DNA of 64,000 bases from Polaromonas sp. (GTDB taxonomy: Bacteria; Pseudomonadota; Gammaproteobacteria; Burkholderiales; Burkholderiaceae_C): NCBI GenBank assembly GCA_028292745.1, contig JAQGLT010000054.1:54511-118510 (forward strand), read 5' to 3'. Positions within the stretch are counted from its first letter, which is position 1, and the number at the start of each line of letters is the position of its first letter. Shown in pieces: positions 1 to 9,789 of this stretch. The notes under the pieces were generated by a model. That model was not told the origin of the DNA. It saw only the letters and a program-made list of their open reading frames with translations, and ran no database searches. The translations under genes and the position numbers were made by a program.

Positions 1-2384
1 CCGGTGATTTTGCCGGCGGTCATGAGCTCGCCCGGCCGCCAGCGCACCGGCTGCCATGACAGCGTGGCCTGGGAGGGGGTTGCGGCGGATGCATTGCCGG
101 GTGGCGCCGTCAACAGCGCCTCGCCAGCCCCACTTTCAAAAGCCCCGCCGACGCGTGAGGGGCGCCACTGGAGCGGCACTGCGCCACGGGTGGCAAGCCG
201 CCAGGCACCGGCGCCAAGGGCCGGGTCCTCAACGCTCAGGCTGAACTGCCTGACCAGGCCCTGCCAGGCGGACTCGCCCAGTGATGGGCGGGAGGCGCCT
301 GCAGGCTTCAAGCGTGCGCCGTCGGCCGCCAGCTGCAGCGCATAGCGGCGCTGGTCGATGTCGACGCGTCCTTGCGCCGTGACCTGCGCCTGGCTTAAGC
401 GGCCCGACAGCGTGACCTGCAGTTCACGGACTTTCAGCAATTTGGCACTGGTGTCCGCGGTGGCTGGGGGGGCGGTGGTGGCAGGGAGGGGCGTAGCGGG
501 CGTGGTTTTGGTCGTCGGTGGCGTTTTGGGCGCGGCCGCAAGCCAGTCGAGCGAAGGAACGTCCAGCCGTGCCTGCAGGGCCGGGTCCTGCCAGCCGCCT
601 TGCCATTTGGCCTGCAGCTCGGCGCTGCCGCTGGCAGAAGCATTCAGTACCGGGGCGGGAATGCCGGGCAGCTTTTGCAGCCAGCGCAGCGCCTGGGCAG
701 CGTCACGGCCACGCACGCTCAATTCGCCGCCGCCACTGGTCTGCTTCAACTGGCCGTCGAGTTGCGCATCCAGGCCCGGCGCGGCCAAGACCAGCCGGCC
801 CTGGCCGCTTTTTGCGGCTGGCTGGACCTCGATCTGGCCTTCAAGCCTGCCATCGTCGGTGCGGATCTGCAGGGCTGACAGCGCCAGCGTGCCGCCGGCC
901 TGCTGGGCATGCCAGCTGCCCGTGGCCTTGGCGTTTCGCAAATGCAGTTGCTCCAGGAAATTGTTCCGGCCTGAATGGGTTCTGGCGGCGGGCCTTTTGC
1001 GGGCGCTGCCCGCGCCCGGAGCCGCCTGGAGGCTGGCATCAAACCGTGTCAGGGCGCCTTCGGCGCTGACGTCGGCCCGGCCGTCCAGTGGCATTGGGGC
1101 CAGTTTTGTGTACAGCTGCGTTGGGTTGATGTGGCTGAGCGTGGCCTTGAGGTTCCAGTTTTGTGCGAGGACAGGCTTGTCCGTCGCCTCAGGCTGAGTG
1201 GCGCTGGCAGTGGCAGGCGGCTGCGTCCATTCGCCGCTGGCAAGCAGCTCGCCGCCGCCCAGTTTCGCCTTGAGGCTGCGCACCATGGCCGTGCCGCTTC
1301 GCCACTCGCCCTGCGCCTCCAGTTGTTCCAGCGGCAGGCGCTGCTGGTCCCAGGGGCCGGGCAGCGCGTTGGTCAGCTGCAGCTGCAAGGCCCAGGCTGG
1401 GCTGCCCGCAGCCGGGGTGCCGCTTTCGACCGGCCGGACGACGGCGCTGCCGGTCAGCAGGGTGCTTGGGGCTTGCGGCAAGAGAGCGGCGACATCGAGG
1501 TCGCGAAAACTGGCATCGGCCTCGGGCAAAGGCTGCGCCGCCCAAGGGGTGACGCGGGCACTGGCGCTGGCTTGGGGCTGTACTGAGGGAGTCTGGGCAC
1601 CGGCTACCGGTGGCGCAGCCGCTGCGATCGCCTGTAACTCGGCCTTGACCCTCAGTTCCGTCAGGGGCCCGTTTGCCGTAGCCTCGAATACCAGGGGAAG
1701 CGGCGCAGGATTGCCGGGAATCGCTACCGTCACGGCGCCTGTCAGGGCGGCGTCGAGCACCAGCGGCGCGGCCGACGCCAGGCTGGCGTGTCCGCTGTAG
1801 CGGCCGCTCGCCACCTGCGCACTCCTCAAGTCGAGCTGATGCGCCAGACCCGTGTAGGTGTAGTTCCCCGCAATGTCCGACGCGGCAAAGGGCGCCTTGC
1901 CTGTCAACTGCAACTGGCCCACCGAAAAATCGTACAGCGCCACCCGCACCGGCAAACCCAGTGCAGCGGGGGGCGAAGGCGGTGTTGCGTTGGGCGAGCG
2001 CTCGTCCTTGACCTGCACGCTGCCCACGGCCAGACGGTCAAGGCTGAGCGTTCCATGCAGCAAGGACCAGGGCCGCCACGCCAGGCTGACATCGCGTGCA
2101 TCCACGGTCAACCCATCCTTTTGCCAGTGCAAGGCGTCGATATGGCCGCCAGCGCGCAACGACCCGCTGGCCCGCTCGACGGTCAGCGGCTGCGACCGGC
2201 CTGCCCAGTCCAGTGCAGTGGCCAGCGAACCCTCGGTGCCCGCCCACCACCACAGGGCGCCCGTGGTGCCCACCGCCAGGGCGATCAGGCCCACGCCGAC
2301 GTTGGCCGCCACCTTCAGCCAGCGCCGCGCTGGCTGTGCCGCTTGCTTTGCCGGCTGTTTTCTGGGCGTGGTAGATGCATTCAT
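1..2384 (-). CDS. tamB: Translocation and assembly module protein TamB, partial (runs off the window start)
   Basis: Long open minus-strand frame starting ATGAATGCATCTACC (MNASTTPRKQPAKQAAQPARRWLKVAANVGVGLIALAVG...), overlapping the tamA stop as ATGA. Missing from the ORF track because its stop lies outside the window. One N-terminal TM and repetitive TamB-like composition. Confidence 0.8.
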   Translation of the reverse strand, partial: MNASTTPRKQPAKQAAQPARRWLKVAANVGVGLIALAVGTTGALWWWAGTEGSLATALDWAGRSQPLTVERASGSLRAGGHIDALHWQKDGLTVDARDVSLAWRPWSLLHGTLSLDRLAVGSVQVKDERSPNATPPSPPAALGLPVRVALYDFSVGQLQLTGKAPFAASDIAGNYTYTGLAHQLDLRSAQVASGRYSGHASLASAAPLVLDAALTGAVTVAIPGNPAPLPLVFEATANGPLTELRVKAELQAIAAAAPPVAGAQTPSVQPQASASARVTPWAAQPLPEADASFRDLDVAALLPQAPSTLLTGSAVVRPVESGTPAAGSPAWALQLQLTNALPGPWDQQRLPLEQLEAQGEWRSGTAMVRSLKAKLGGGELLASGEWTQPPATASATQPEATDKPVLAQNWNLKATLSHINPTQLYTKLAPMPLDGRADVSAEGALTRFDASLQAAPGAGSARKRPAARTHSGRNNFLEQLHLRNAKATGSWHAQQAGGTLALSALQIRTDDGRLEGQIEVQPAAKSGQGRLVLAAPGLDAQLDGQLKQTSGGGELSVRGRDAAQALRWLQKLPGIPAPVLNASASGSAELQAKWQGGWQDPALQARLDVPSLDWLAAAPKTPPTTKTTPATPLPATTAPPATADTSAKLLKVRELQVTLSGRLSQAQVTAQGRVDIDQRRYALQLAADGARLKPAGASRPSLGESAWQGLVRQFSLSVEDPALGAGAWRLATRGAVPLQWRPSRVGGAFESGAGEALLTAPPGNASAATPSQATLSWQPVRWRPGELMTAGKIT

Positions 2385-4384
2385 CAAAAGACAAAGCCCA
2401 CGCTGATGTGCAGGCGCGCCTGCTTGGCCTTGAGGCCGTAAGCCAGATCAATCTGCAGCGGCCCGATGGGGCTTCGCCAGCGCAAACCGGTTCCGATGCC
2501 AAACGACGGGCGCAAGTCCTGGGCCTTGTCCGCGACGGCACCGGCATCGATGAACAGCGTGTTCTCAAACTCGCTGACCTGGCCCTTGATCGTCATGGGC
2601 CGCTGCCACTCGATGCTTCCAACCGCCTCGTAGCGGCCGGGGCCGATCGCCCCGTTGGCCAGGGGAATGCCGATGTCCCGGTAACCATAGCCGCGTACCG
2701 TGTTGTCGCCGCCGGTACGAAAGAGCTGGGTGGCCGGGATGCGGGCGGTGTCCTTGGACAGTACGGCACCCGCTTCTGCACGCATGGCAATGCGGCCGCG
2801 CGCCAGCGGTTTAATGCCCAGCCAGCGGCCTACCGTGCGCGTAAACGGCTGGCGGTCCTGGCCAAGCGTCGTGCCGCCACCCAGCTCGAATCCCAGGGCG
2901 TACCCCCGGCTGGGAAACGGCAGGCTGTCGAAATAGCGGCCGGTCCAGACGTAATTGGCCGTCAGCGCCGAGCCGTCGCCGGTGTCGCCCGCTGAATTGC
3001 CCGCCAGACCGCTGCCCTGCACGCTGGCGCGGTCGTACTGCAGGTAGATGTTGCGGTCGATGCGGTCGCCGATCTGCGACCGGCCGAAACGCAGCCGCTG
3101 GGCCTGGGTGATCAGTTCCTTGTCATTGATGCGCTCAGCGCGGCCCAGGGCGCCCCAGCGCCAGTTCGCCGCGTCGGGAATGGCTGTCCATTCGGTCTGC
3201 GCAAAGGGAGATTTTTTCTCCAGCTGCAGCTTCGTGACCGCGCGCCAGCCGATGCCGGGCAGCCGGTGATGGGTGTGCTCGACCGAGGCTCTAGGGCCGC
3301 TGTCGGTGGTGATGCCGACGCCGAGAACCACTTTTTGAAGCTTCGCCTCACGCACCTGCACCTGCACGGGAACCGCCAGCGGGTCGTTCTCCGGGTTGAT
3401 GAAGACATAGGCCGAATCGAAATACCCGCTGGAAGCCAGCCGCTGCTGGGCTTCGACCAGCTGGCCCAGGTCATACACATCGCCCTGGTTCAGGCGCGCC
3501 AGCCGCGGCACCAGCACCGGATCGTACCGTTCCACGCCGCTGACCTGCATGGGGCCCAGGCGGTAAAGCGGGCCTGAATCCAGGTCTACCCGCAGGCTGG
3601 CAGTGCTGCTGGCGGCATCGACGTCCGCCAGGCTGCCGGCCAGCTTGCCAGCCGGATAGCGGCGCGCCACCAGCTGGCGCAGGGCCTGGGTCTTGGCGCC
3701 GCTCCAGGCATCCTGCGTGAAGGGCTGGCCTGTCGGCAGGCGCCAGTTGCGCTCGATCTCGGTGCGCTGGGCAGCTGCATCGGTGTCGGCCGAGGTGGCG
3801 ATATCGCCTGCGAAGGTGATGGCGACCGGGCCGATCTGCGTGGCCTGGCCCGGCTCCACCGCCACCGCGATGACGGGCCGCTCATTGACGCCGCCTTCCC
3901 GCGTGATGCGGATGACAGGGCTGAAGTAGCCCAGCGTGCCGACGAGATTGCGCACGTTGCGCTCGGCCAGCAGTACCAGACGCTCCAGCTCCGCTTCATC
4001 CAGGTCGGTTACCGCGCGGTAGCGCTGTAGTTCGAGGTGTTTTTCCAGCATTTCACGCACTGGCGCCGGGGCGCGCACGGCAATGTCAAAGGCCGTCACT
4101 TCGGGCGTGGCGCTGGTCGGGCCGACAGAGCCCTGCGGTGTCGGCTCGGGCTCGATTGTTGCGGGCGGCGCCTCGGGCGGCGGCGCGGTTTGCCGAACAC
4201 CCGAAGGCGGCGTCGAGCCGGAAGACATGGAGGAACTGCCCGGCGCCGCTTGCCCGGGGGTTTGCGCCCGGACCGAAAGTCCGGTCAGCAGGGCCATCAA
4301 CGTGAACGAGATGAGCGAAAGCCGGCAGGACGGATGCGCCGTCCCGGCGCTTGGCTGCGCAGGGTGGGTACTGGGATGGGTCAC
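2384..4384 (-). CDS. tamA: TamA/BamA-family outer membrane assembly protein
   Basis: 666 aa with signal peptide, POTRA-like region and C-terminal Omp85 barrel (FRTGGDNTVRGYGYRDIG..., FGIGTGLRWRSPIGPLQIDLAYG); tamAB order. Confidence 0.88.
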   Translation of the reverse strand: MTHPSTHPAQPSAGTAHPSCRLSLISFTLMALLTGLSVRAQTPGQAAPGSSSMSSGSTPPSGVRQTAPPPEAPPATIEPEPTPQGSVGPTSATPEVTAFDIAVRAPAPVREMLEKHLELQRYRAVTDLDEAELERLVLLAERNVRNLVGTLGYFSPVIRITREGGVNERPVIAVAVEPGQATQIGPVAITFAGDIATSADTDAAAQRTEIERNWRLPTGQPFTQDAWSGAKTQALRQLVARRYPAGKLAGSLADVDAASSTASLRVDLDSGPLYRLGPMQVSGVERYDPVLVPRLARLNQGDVYDLGQLVEAQQRLASSGYFDSAYVFINPENDPLAVPVQVQVREAKLQKVVLGVGITTDSGPRASVEHTHHRLPGIGWRAVTKLQLEKKSPFAQTEWTAIPDAANWRWGALGRAERINDKELITQAQRLRFGRSQIGDRIDRNIYLQYDRASVQGSGLAGNSAGDTGDGSALTANYVWTGRYFDSLPFPSRGYALGFELGGGTTLGQDRQPFTRTVGRWLGIKPLARGRIAMRAEAGAVLSKDTARIPATQLFRTGGDNTVRGYGYRDIGIPLANGAIGPGRYEAVGSIEWQRPMTIKGQVSEFENTLFIDAGAVADKAQDLRPSFGIGTGLRWRSPIGPLQIDLAYGLKAKQARLHISVGFVF

Positions 4385-4405
4385 GCGCCCGAGTTTACTT
4401 TGACA

Positions 4406-5638
4406 TTATTTCGAGAGCAGCCGGATCGCTTCCTCAAGTCCCTTGAGGGTCAGGGGATACATGCGCTGGCCCATCAGCTGCTGGATCACGCTGATGCTCT
4501 GCCGGTATTGCCACACGCCCTGCGGTTCCGGGTTGATCCAGGCGAACTTTGGAAAGGCATTGGTCAGCCGCTGCAGCCATTCGGCGCCGGCTTCCTCGTT
4601 GTTGTATTCCACGCTGCCGCCGGCCTGCAATATTTCGTAAGGGCTCATGGTGGCATCGCCGACAAAGATCAGCTTGTAGTCCTTGTTGTACTTGCGGATG
4701 ATGTCCCAGGTCGAAAACTTCTCGGCAAAGCGGCGGCGGTTGTTCTTCCACATGAAGTCATAGACGCAGTTGTGGAAGTAATAGAACTCCAGGTGCTTGA
4801 ATTCGGCCTTCACGGCGGAAAACATTTCCTCGACCCGGTGGATGTGGTCGTCCATGGTGCCGCCCACGTCCATCAGCAGCAGCACCTTCACATTGTTGTG
4901 GCGCTCGGGCACCATCTTGATGTCGAGCCAGCCGGCATTGGCGGCGGTCGAGCGGATGGTGTCGTCCAGGTCAAGCTCTTCCTGGTTGCCCTGGCGGGCG
5001 AACTTGCGCAGCCGGCGCAGCGCGACCTTGATGTTGCGGGTGCCCAGCTCCTGCGTGTCGTCATAGTCCTTGTAGGCGCGCTGGTCCCAGACCTTCACCG
5101 CGCTCCTGTTGCGGCTTTTTTCCTGGCCGATGCGGATGCCCTGCGGATTGAAGCCGTTGGCGCCGAAAGGCGAGGTGCCACCGGTCCCTATCCATTTGCT
5201 GCCGCCTTCGTGTCGCTCTTTCTGCTCTTCAAAACGCTTCTTGAGCGTCTCCATCAGCTCGTCCCAGCCCATTTTTTCGATCTTCGCCTTGTCCTCCGGG
5301 CTCAGTTCAAGCTCCAGGTTCTTGCGCAGCCATTCGAGCGGGATATCTTTCGTGAAGTCGGCCACCGTTTCGACGCCCTTGAAATAGCTGGCGAAGGCGC
5401 GGTCGAACTTGTCGTAGTGCTTTTCGTCCTTTACCAGCACGGTGCGGCTCAGGTAGTAAAAATCGTCGATCTTGTAGGCGCCTTCGCCGACCTCGGCCGT
5501 GGCGCCATCGGCTCCGTCCGCCAGGCCGCTGCGGGGGCCGACCACGCCGGCCTGCAGCGCTTCGAGCAGCATCAGGAATTCCTTGACCGACACCGGCAGT
5601 TTGGCCGAGCGCAGGGTGTAGAAGAAGTCAATTAGCAT
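4406..5638 (-). CDS. VWA (CoxE-like) domain protein
   Basis: 410 aa; VKVLLLMDVGGTMDDHIHRVEEMFSAVKAEFKHLEFYYFHNCVYD is typical of VWA/CoxE proteins; same strand as the MoxR ATPase. Confidence 0.85.
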   Translation of the reverse strand: MLIDFFYTLRSAKLPVSVKEFLMLLEALQAGVVGPRSGLADGADGATAEVGEGAYKIDDFYYLSRTVLVKDEKHYDKFDRAFASYFKGVETVADFTKDIPLEWLRKNLELELSPEDKAKIEKMGWDELMETLKKRFEEQKERHEGGSKWIGTGGTSPFGANGFNPQGIRIGQEKSRNRSAVKVWDQRAYKDYDDTQELGTRNIKVALRRLRKFARQGNQEELDLDDTIRSTAANAGWLDIKMVPERHNNVKVLLLMDVGGTMDDHIHRVEEMFSAVKAEFKHLEFYYFHNCVYDFMWKNNRRRFAEKFSTWDIIRKYNKDYKLIFVGDATMSPYEILQAGGSVEYNNEEAGAEWLQRLTNAFPKFAWINPEPQGVWQYRQSISVIQQLMGQRMYPLTLKGLEEAIRLLSK

Positions 5639-5693
5639 GATTTGTGCCTCCAGCGCAGGTGGTGTATGCGCAGTTAGCTATTAAAAATGTAGC
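5631..5693 (-). repeat. Two-hairpin repeat, copy 1
   Basis: GCTACATTTTTAATAGCTAACTGCGCATACACCACCTGCGCTGGAGGCACAAATCATGCTAAT; contains the RBS and ATG of the VWA gene. Confidence 0.75.
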
Positions 5694-5884
5694 AATTGAT
5701 GTGGAATTCATGGGTTGATCCAGTTTTTTCGGCTTCAGCCCTGGCATACGGGTAAACCATGCGCGCGCTTCGATGGCAGTTGAAGCTCCTTGGGTAGGCG
5801 CAGCGTCTGGCTGTTTGCGGACATAAATGCGGCGGCTGTGGTCATGAGGAATTCCTTGGTTCGCAATACGGCACCGGGAAAAAG

Positions 5885-6478
5885 TCAACGCGGCTTGTCC
5901 AGCAGGTACAGCAGCTGCGCCTTGACCTCTGCCCATTCGCCGGCGCGCAGGCTGTACATCACGGTGTCGCGGATGGTGCCGTCGCGCCGCAACGCATGGC
6001 CGCGGATCACGCCATCCTTGCGGGCGCCCAGCCGCTCGATGGCTGCTTGGGATGCAAAATTGAAATTATCGGTACGCCAGCCAACCACGTTGCAGGCCAG
6101 GGTTTCAAACGCATGGGTCAGCAGCAGCAATTTGGCTGTCGTGTTGACGTGAGTGCGCTGGCAGCGGGCGGCATACCAGGTGTAGCCGATCTCCACCCGC
6201 CTGACGGCTGGCAGGATGTCGTGGTAGCTGGTGCAGCCCAGCACCACGCCGCTGGCCTGGTCACACACGGCGAAGGCAAAGCGGTGGCCTTCCTGCCGGG
6301 CCGCCAGCGCAGCTTCGATATAGGCCAGCGTCTGCTGCGGCTCGGGCACCGAGGTGACGCGCAGCGTCCAGAGTTCGCCGTCGGCGGCAGCGGCGCGCAG
6401 CCCGGCTTCGTGTTCAAGGGCCAGCGGCACGAGTTCGATGCCGCGCGCGGCCAGGGTGACGGGCTGCACGAAGCTCAT
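5885..6478 (-). CDS. GNAT family N-acetyltransferase (RimJ/RimL-like)
   Basis: Start at MSFVQPVTLAARGIELVPL; VEIGYTWYAARCQRTHVNTTAKLLLLTHAFETLACNVVGWRTDNFNFASQAAIERLGARKDG. Confidence 0.85.
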   Translation of the reverse strand: MSFVQPVTLAARGIELVPLALEHEAGLRAAAADGELWTLRVTSVPEPQQTLAYIEAALAARQEGHRFAFAVCDQASGVVLGCTSYHDILPAVRRVEIGYTWYAARCQRTHVNTTAKLLLLTHAFETLACNVVGWRTDNFNFASQAAIERLGARKDGVIRGHALRRDGTIRDTVMYSLRAGEWAEVKAQLLYLLDKPR

Positions 6479-6708
6479 TGTTTTTTCGAACCTCCCGATT
6501 GCCTGGAAAGCTGCCAGCGCCGCGCCAGCTGCAGCCCCAGGCCGCCGCCCAGGCCGACCAGCACAATGCCGCCCAGTGCGCTGTTGCCGTAGCCTTCGGC
6601 AAAAATGTCCAGGCCCAGCAGGCGCCCGGCCCAGAAGCCGAGCAGGGCGCCGCCCAGAAAACCCACGGCGTCGGACACGCCCTGCATCCACAAGGGGAGC
6701 TGCTTCAT
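6475..6708 (-). CDS. Small glycine-rich membrane protein
   Basis: 77 aa MKQLPLWMQGVSDAVGFLGGALLGFWAGRLLG...; stop overlaps the GNAT start. Confidence 0.65.
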   Translation of the reverse strand: MKQLPLWMQGVSDAVGFLGGALLGFWAGRLLGLDIFAEGYGNSALGGIVLVGLGGGLGLQLARRWQLSRQSGGSKKQ

Positions 6709-6726
6709 ATATCGGGTGCTTTCGTC

Positions 6727-7569
6727 TTAGCGGTTGTTGCGCTGCATGAACACCAGCTTTTCAAACAGCGTCACATCCTGCTCGTTCTTGAGCAGCGCGC
6801 CGATCAGCGGCGGCACCGCCACCTTCTGGTCGCCGCTTTGCAGCGCTTCGAGCGAAATGTCCTCGGCCACCAGCAATTTCAGCCAGTCGAGCAGTTCGCT
6901 GGTCGAGGGTTTCTTTTTCAGCCCGGGCAGGTTGCGCACGTCGTAGAACGTCTTCATCGCCGCCGCCAGCAGGTCTTTTTTTAGCGTCGGGAAATGCACC
7001 GCGACGATTTGCTTCATGGTGTCGGCGTCGGGGAACTTGATGTAGTGGAAAAAGCAGCGGCGCAAAAAGGCGTCGGGCAGCTCTTTTTCATTGTTCGAGG
7101 TGATGAACACCAGCGGCCGGTGCTTCGCCTTGATCAATTCCCGGGTTTCATAGACATAGAACTCCATGCGGTCGATCTCGCGCAGCAAATCGTTCGGGAA
7201 TTCGATGTCGGCCTTGTCGATCTCGTCGATCAAAAGCGCCACTGGCTGCTCGGCGGTGAAGGCTTGCCACAGCACGCCCTTGACGATGTAGTTGTGGATG
7301 TCCTTGACCTTCTCGTCGCCCAGCTGCGAGTCGCGCAGGCGCGACACCGCATCGTATTCATACAGGCCCTGCTGCGCCTTGGTGGTCGATTTGATGTGCC
7401 ACTGCAGCAGCGGCAGGTCCAGCGCCTGGGCCACTTCCTCGGCCAGCATGGTCTTGCCGGTGCCGGGCTCGCCCTTGACCAGCAGCGGCCTTTTCAGGGT
7501 GGAGGCGGCATTGACCGCAAGCATCAGGTCGGGCGTGGCAACGTAGTTTTTTGAGCCTTGAAATTTCAT
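6727..7569 (-). CDS. MoxR-family AAA+ ATPase
   Basis: MKFQGSKNYVATPDLMLAVNAASTLKRPLLVKGEPGTGKTMLAEEVAQAL; Walker A GEPGTGKT, Walker B LLIDEIDKAD. Confidence 0.93.
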   Translation of the reverse strand: MKFQGSKNYVATPDLMLAVNAASTLKRPLLVKGEPGTGKTMLAEEVAQALDLPLLQWHIKSTTKAQQGLYEYDAVSRLRDSQLGDEKVKDIHNYIVKGVLWQAFTAEQPVALLIDEIDKADIEFPNDLLREIDRMEFYVYETRELIKAKHRPLVFITSNNEKELPDAFLRRCFFHYIKFPDADTMKQIVAVHFPTLKKDLLAAAMKTFYDVRNLPGLKKKPSTSELLDWLKLLVAEDISLEALQSGDQKVAVPPLIGALLKNEQDVTLFEKLVFMQRNNR

Positions 7570-7697
7570 GGTTTGGGATGGACGTGTTGAATTGGGGATG
7601 TCTGGCGGGATTAGGGACAAAGGGCCCGCGATGTGGCGGCCCAGATATAATCCAACGCTGTTTTAACGATGACTTCTCACTTGATTGTGCGCGCAAA

Positions 7698-8363
7698 ATG
7701 AATAAGCTGTTCACTACGATATTTGCTCTGGCTGTCTCCTCCGTGACGATGGCCAGCGTTGCTCAGGAGATCAAGGGCGACGAAAAAGCCGGCCAAACCA
7801 AGAATGCCATGTGCATCGGCTGCCACGGCATCAAGGGTTACCAGTCCTCGTTTCCAGAGGTGTACAAAGTGCCGAAGATCTCCGGCCAGAACGCCAGCTA
7901 TATTTCGGCGGCGCTGCATGCTTACAGAAAGGGCGAGCGCAAGCATCCGACCATGCGCAACCTGTCCGACTCGCTGACCGATCAGGACATTGCCGATCTG
8001 GCCGCTTATTACAGCAAGCATGGCGTGGTCGCCGGTGAAGAGGCGCCTGCCAAACCGGCCAAGGAAGCCTCGGCCGAGGTGCAGGCGCTGCTCAACAAGG
8101 CCAATTGCGCCTCCTGCCACGGCGCCAATTTCAACAAGCCGATCGACCCGAGCTACCCCAAGATTGCGGGCCAGCATGCTGACTACCTGTTCGTCGCGCT
8201 GAAAGCCTACAAGACCGACAACAATGCCAAAATTGGCCGTGCCCACCCCATCATGGGCGCCATGGCCAAGCAGTACACCAATGCCGAGCTCAAGGCCATG
8301 TCGGGCTACCTGGCGTCCTTGCCCGGCGACCTGAAGGTGGTCTCTGAAAGCCGGTTTCGCTGA
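7698..8363 (+). CDS. Diheme cytochrome c4-type c-type cytochrome
   Basis: Signal peptide MNKLFTTIFALAVSSVTMASVAQ; two CXXCH motifs (CIGCH, CASCH). Confidence 0.9.
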   Translation: MNKLFTTIFALAVSSVTMASVAQEIKGDEKAGQTKNAMCIGCHGIKGYQSSFPEVYKVPKISGQNASYISAALHAYRKGERKHPTMRNLSDSLTDQDIADLAAYYSKHGVVAGEEAPAKPAKEASAEVQALLNKANCASCHGANFNKPIDPSYPKIAGQHADYLFVALKAYKTDNNAKIGRAHPIMGAMAKQYTNAELKAMSGYLASLPGDLKVVSESRFR

Positions 8364-8390
8364 ACTAGCCCTTCGTTGAAGTCGCAATGA

Positions 8391-8417
8391 AAAGCCGCTG
8401 GACCAGCGGCTTTTTTT
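8391..8417 (+). terminator. Rho-independent terminator after cytochrome c4
   Basis: aaagccgctggaccagcggcttttttt: GC stem plus T run. Confidence 0.8.
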
Positions 8418-8459
8418 ATCGTTGCACCACAGGCACCACAGGGCAGGCCCTGTCCGGGC

Positions 8460-8894
8460 TCAATCCCGCGTGGCGTGCCGCTGCACGCAGTCGATGTAGG
8501 CCGCGCCATCGGGCGGACGGCCCGAACGCTGGCTCTCCCACATCATGGTGCCCAGGCATTCCATCACTTCATGGTGGGCCTCGTGCAGGGAGTTGCGCCT
8601 GGCCGCCAGCAGTTCAACGGCCTGGCGAATGCCGCGCGGCTGGTCGATGGAGCACTGCTCGCTGATCGACAGGTGCATCGACAGGTGCAAAAACGGGTTG
8701 GTCTTGCCGCCTTCCACGTCGTACATTTTTTCCAGCGCGGCAGCCGCGTCACTGAAGTCGCCATGGTGTTCCGGGTGGTCGTCCAGCCACTGCGCTGCTA
8801 TTGTTTCTATAGCTTCCAAGGGTTGACCGGCGCGGGACTTGGCATGAACGGAGCAGAAAAAACGGCGTACATCGGCTTGGGAAGGCGTAAACAT
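8460..8894 (-). CDS. DUF1841 family protein
   Basis: MFTPSQADVRRFFCSVHAKSRAGQPLEAIETIAAQWLDDHPEHHGDF...NPFLHLSMHLSISEQ...; internal start of the 257-aa track ORF. Confidence 0.85.
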   Translation of the reverse strand: MFTPSQADVRRFFCSVHAKSRAGQPLEAIETIAAQWLDDHPEHHGDFSDAAAALEKMYDVEGGKTNPFLHLSMHLSISEQCSIDQPRGIRQAVELLAARRNSLHEAHHEVMECLGTMMWESQRSGRPPDGAAYIDCVQRHATRD

Positions 8895-8952
8895 GGCGGC
8901 TAGCGTAGCACGCGGCTTTGGCGGCTGCCCGCGCATGGTTTTGCATGCGGCT

Positions 8953-9768
8953 TCAGAGGCGCTGCACGGCCAGCCGACTGGAGATCGCCTGCGCCGCAGC
9001 CAGCAGCGGGGGCAGCATGGTTTCCTGCATGACCTCGGCGCTGGTGCGGTTGGCCTGGCCGCTGATGTTGAGCGCCGCGACCATCCTGCCGGCGCGGTCG
9101 GTGATCGGTGCGGCGACCGACACCAAGCCTTCCTCAAGCTCCTGGTTGACCAGCGACCAGCCCTGCCGGCGCACCTGGGCAATTCGCGCGACCACCTCGT
9201 CCAGGTCGGTCGCGGTGTAGCGGGTGCGGGCAACGCGGTTGGATGCGTGCAGCACCCGCATCATGTCCTCCTGCGCCAGCGAGGACAGCAGCATGCGGCC
9301 CATCGAGGTGCAATACGCCGGCAGCCTTGACCCCACGCCCAGGCCGATGCTCATGATCTTGTGGGTCGGCACGCGCATGACATAGACGATGTCGGTGCCG
9401 TCGAGCACGGCGGCCGAACACGATTCCTTGAGCTGGCTGACCAGCGCCTCCATGATGGGCTCGGCCAGGTTCCAGATCGGCAGCGACGAGAGGTAGGCAA
9501 ATCCGAGGTCGAGGATGCGCGGCGTCAGCCGGAACTGCCTGCCGTCGCTGTCCACATAGCCCAGGGTCTGCAGCGTCAGCAAGATGCGCCTGGCGCCGGC
9601 GCGGGTGAGCCCGGTACGCCCGGCCACTTCGGAGAGGGTCTGGCGGGGCGACTGGGCGCTGAAAGACCGGATCACTTCCAATCCCCGGGCGAAAGACTGG
9701 ACGTACGTGTCGCCAGGCGTGGGCGCGGCAGGCGTTTCTGGACAGATTGGGGTCATAACGGTTGCCAA
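8953..9768 (-). CDS. IclR-family transcriptional regulator (PcaR/PcaU/PobR type)
   Basis: FARGLEVIRSFSAQSPRQTLSEVAGRTGLTRAGARRILLTLQTLGYV HTH and IclR effector domain; divergent from pcaIJF. Confidence 0.9.
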   Translation of the reverse strand: MATVMTPICPETPAAPTPGDTYVQSFARGLEVIRSFSAQSPRQTLSEVAGRTGLTRAGARRILLTLQTLGYVDSDGRQFRLTPRILDLGFAYLSSLPIWNLAEPIMEALVSQLKESCSAAVLDGTDIVYVMRVPTHKIMSIGLGVGSRLPAYCTSMGRMLLSSLAQEDMMRVLHASNRVARTRYTATDLDEVVARIAQVRRQGWSLVNQELEEGLVSVAAPITDRAGRMVAALNISGQANRTSAEVMQETMLPPLLAAAQAISSRLAVQRL

Positions 9769-9789
9769 GGTCAGCTTAATTTCCTAAAA

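Noticed and set aside
4037-5635. 532-aa plus-strand ORF
   Set aside because: Antisense to the VWA gene and tamA; no domain signature.
5628-5936. 102-aa minus-strand ORF upstream of the VWA gene
   Set aside because: No domain; overlaps the repeat and the VWA start; the intergenic region is probably non-coding.
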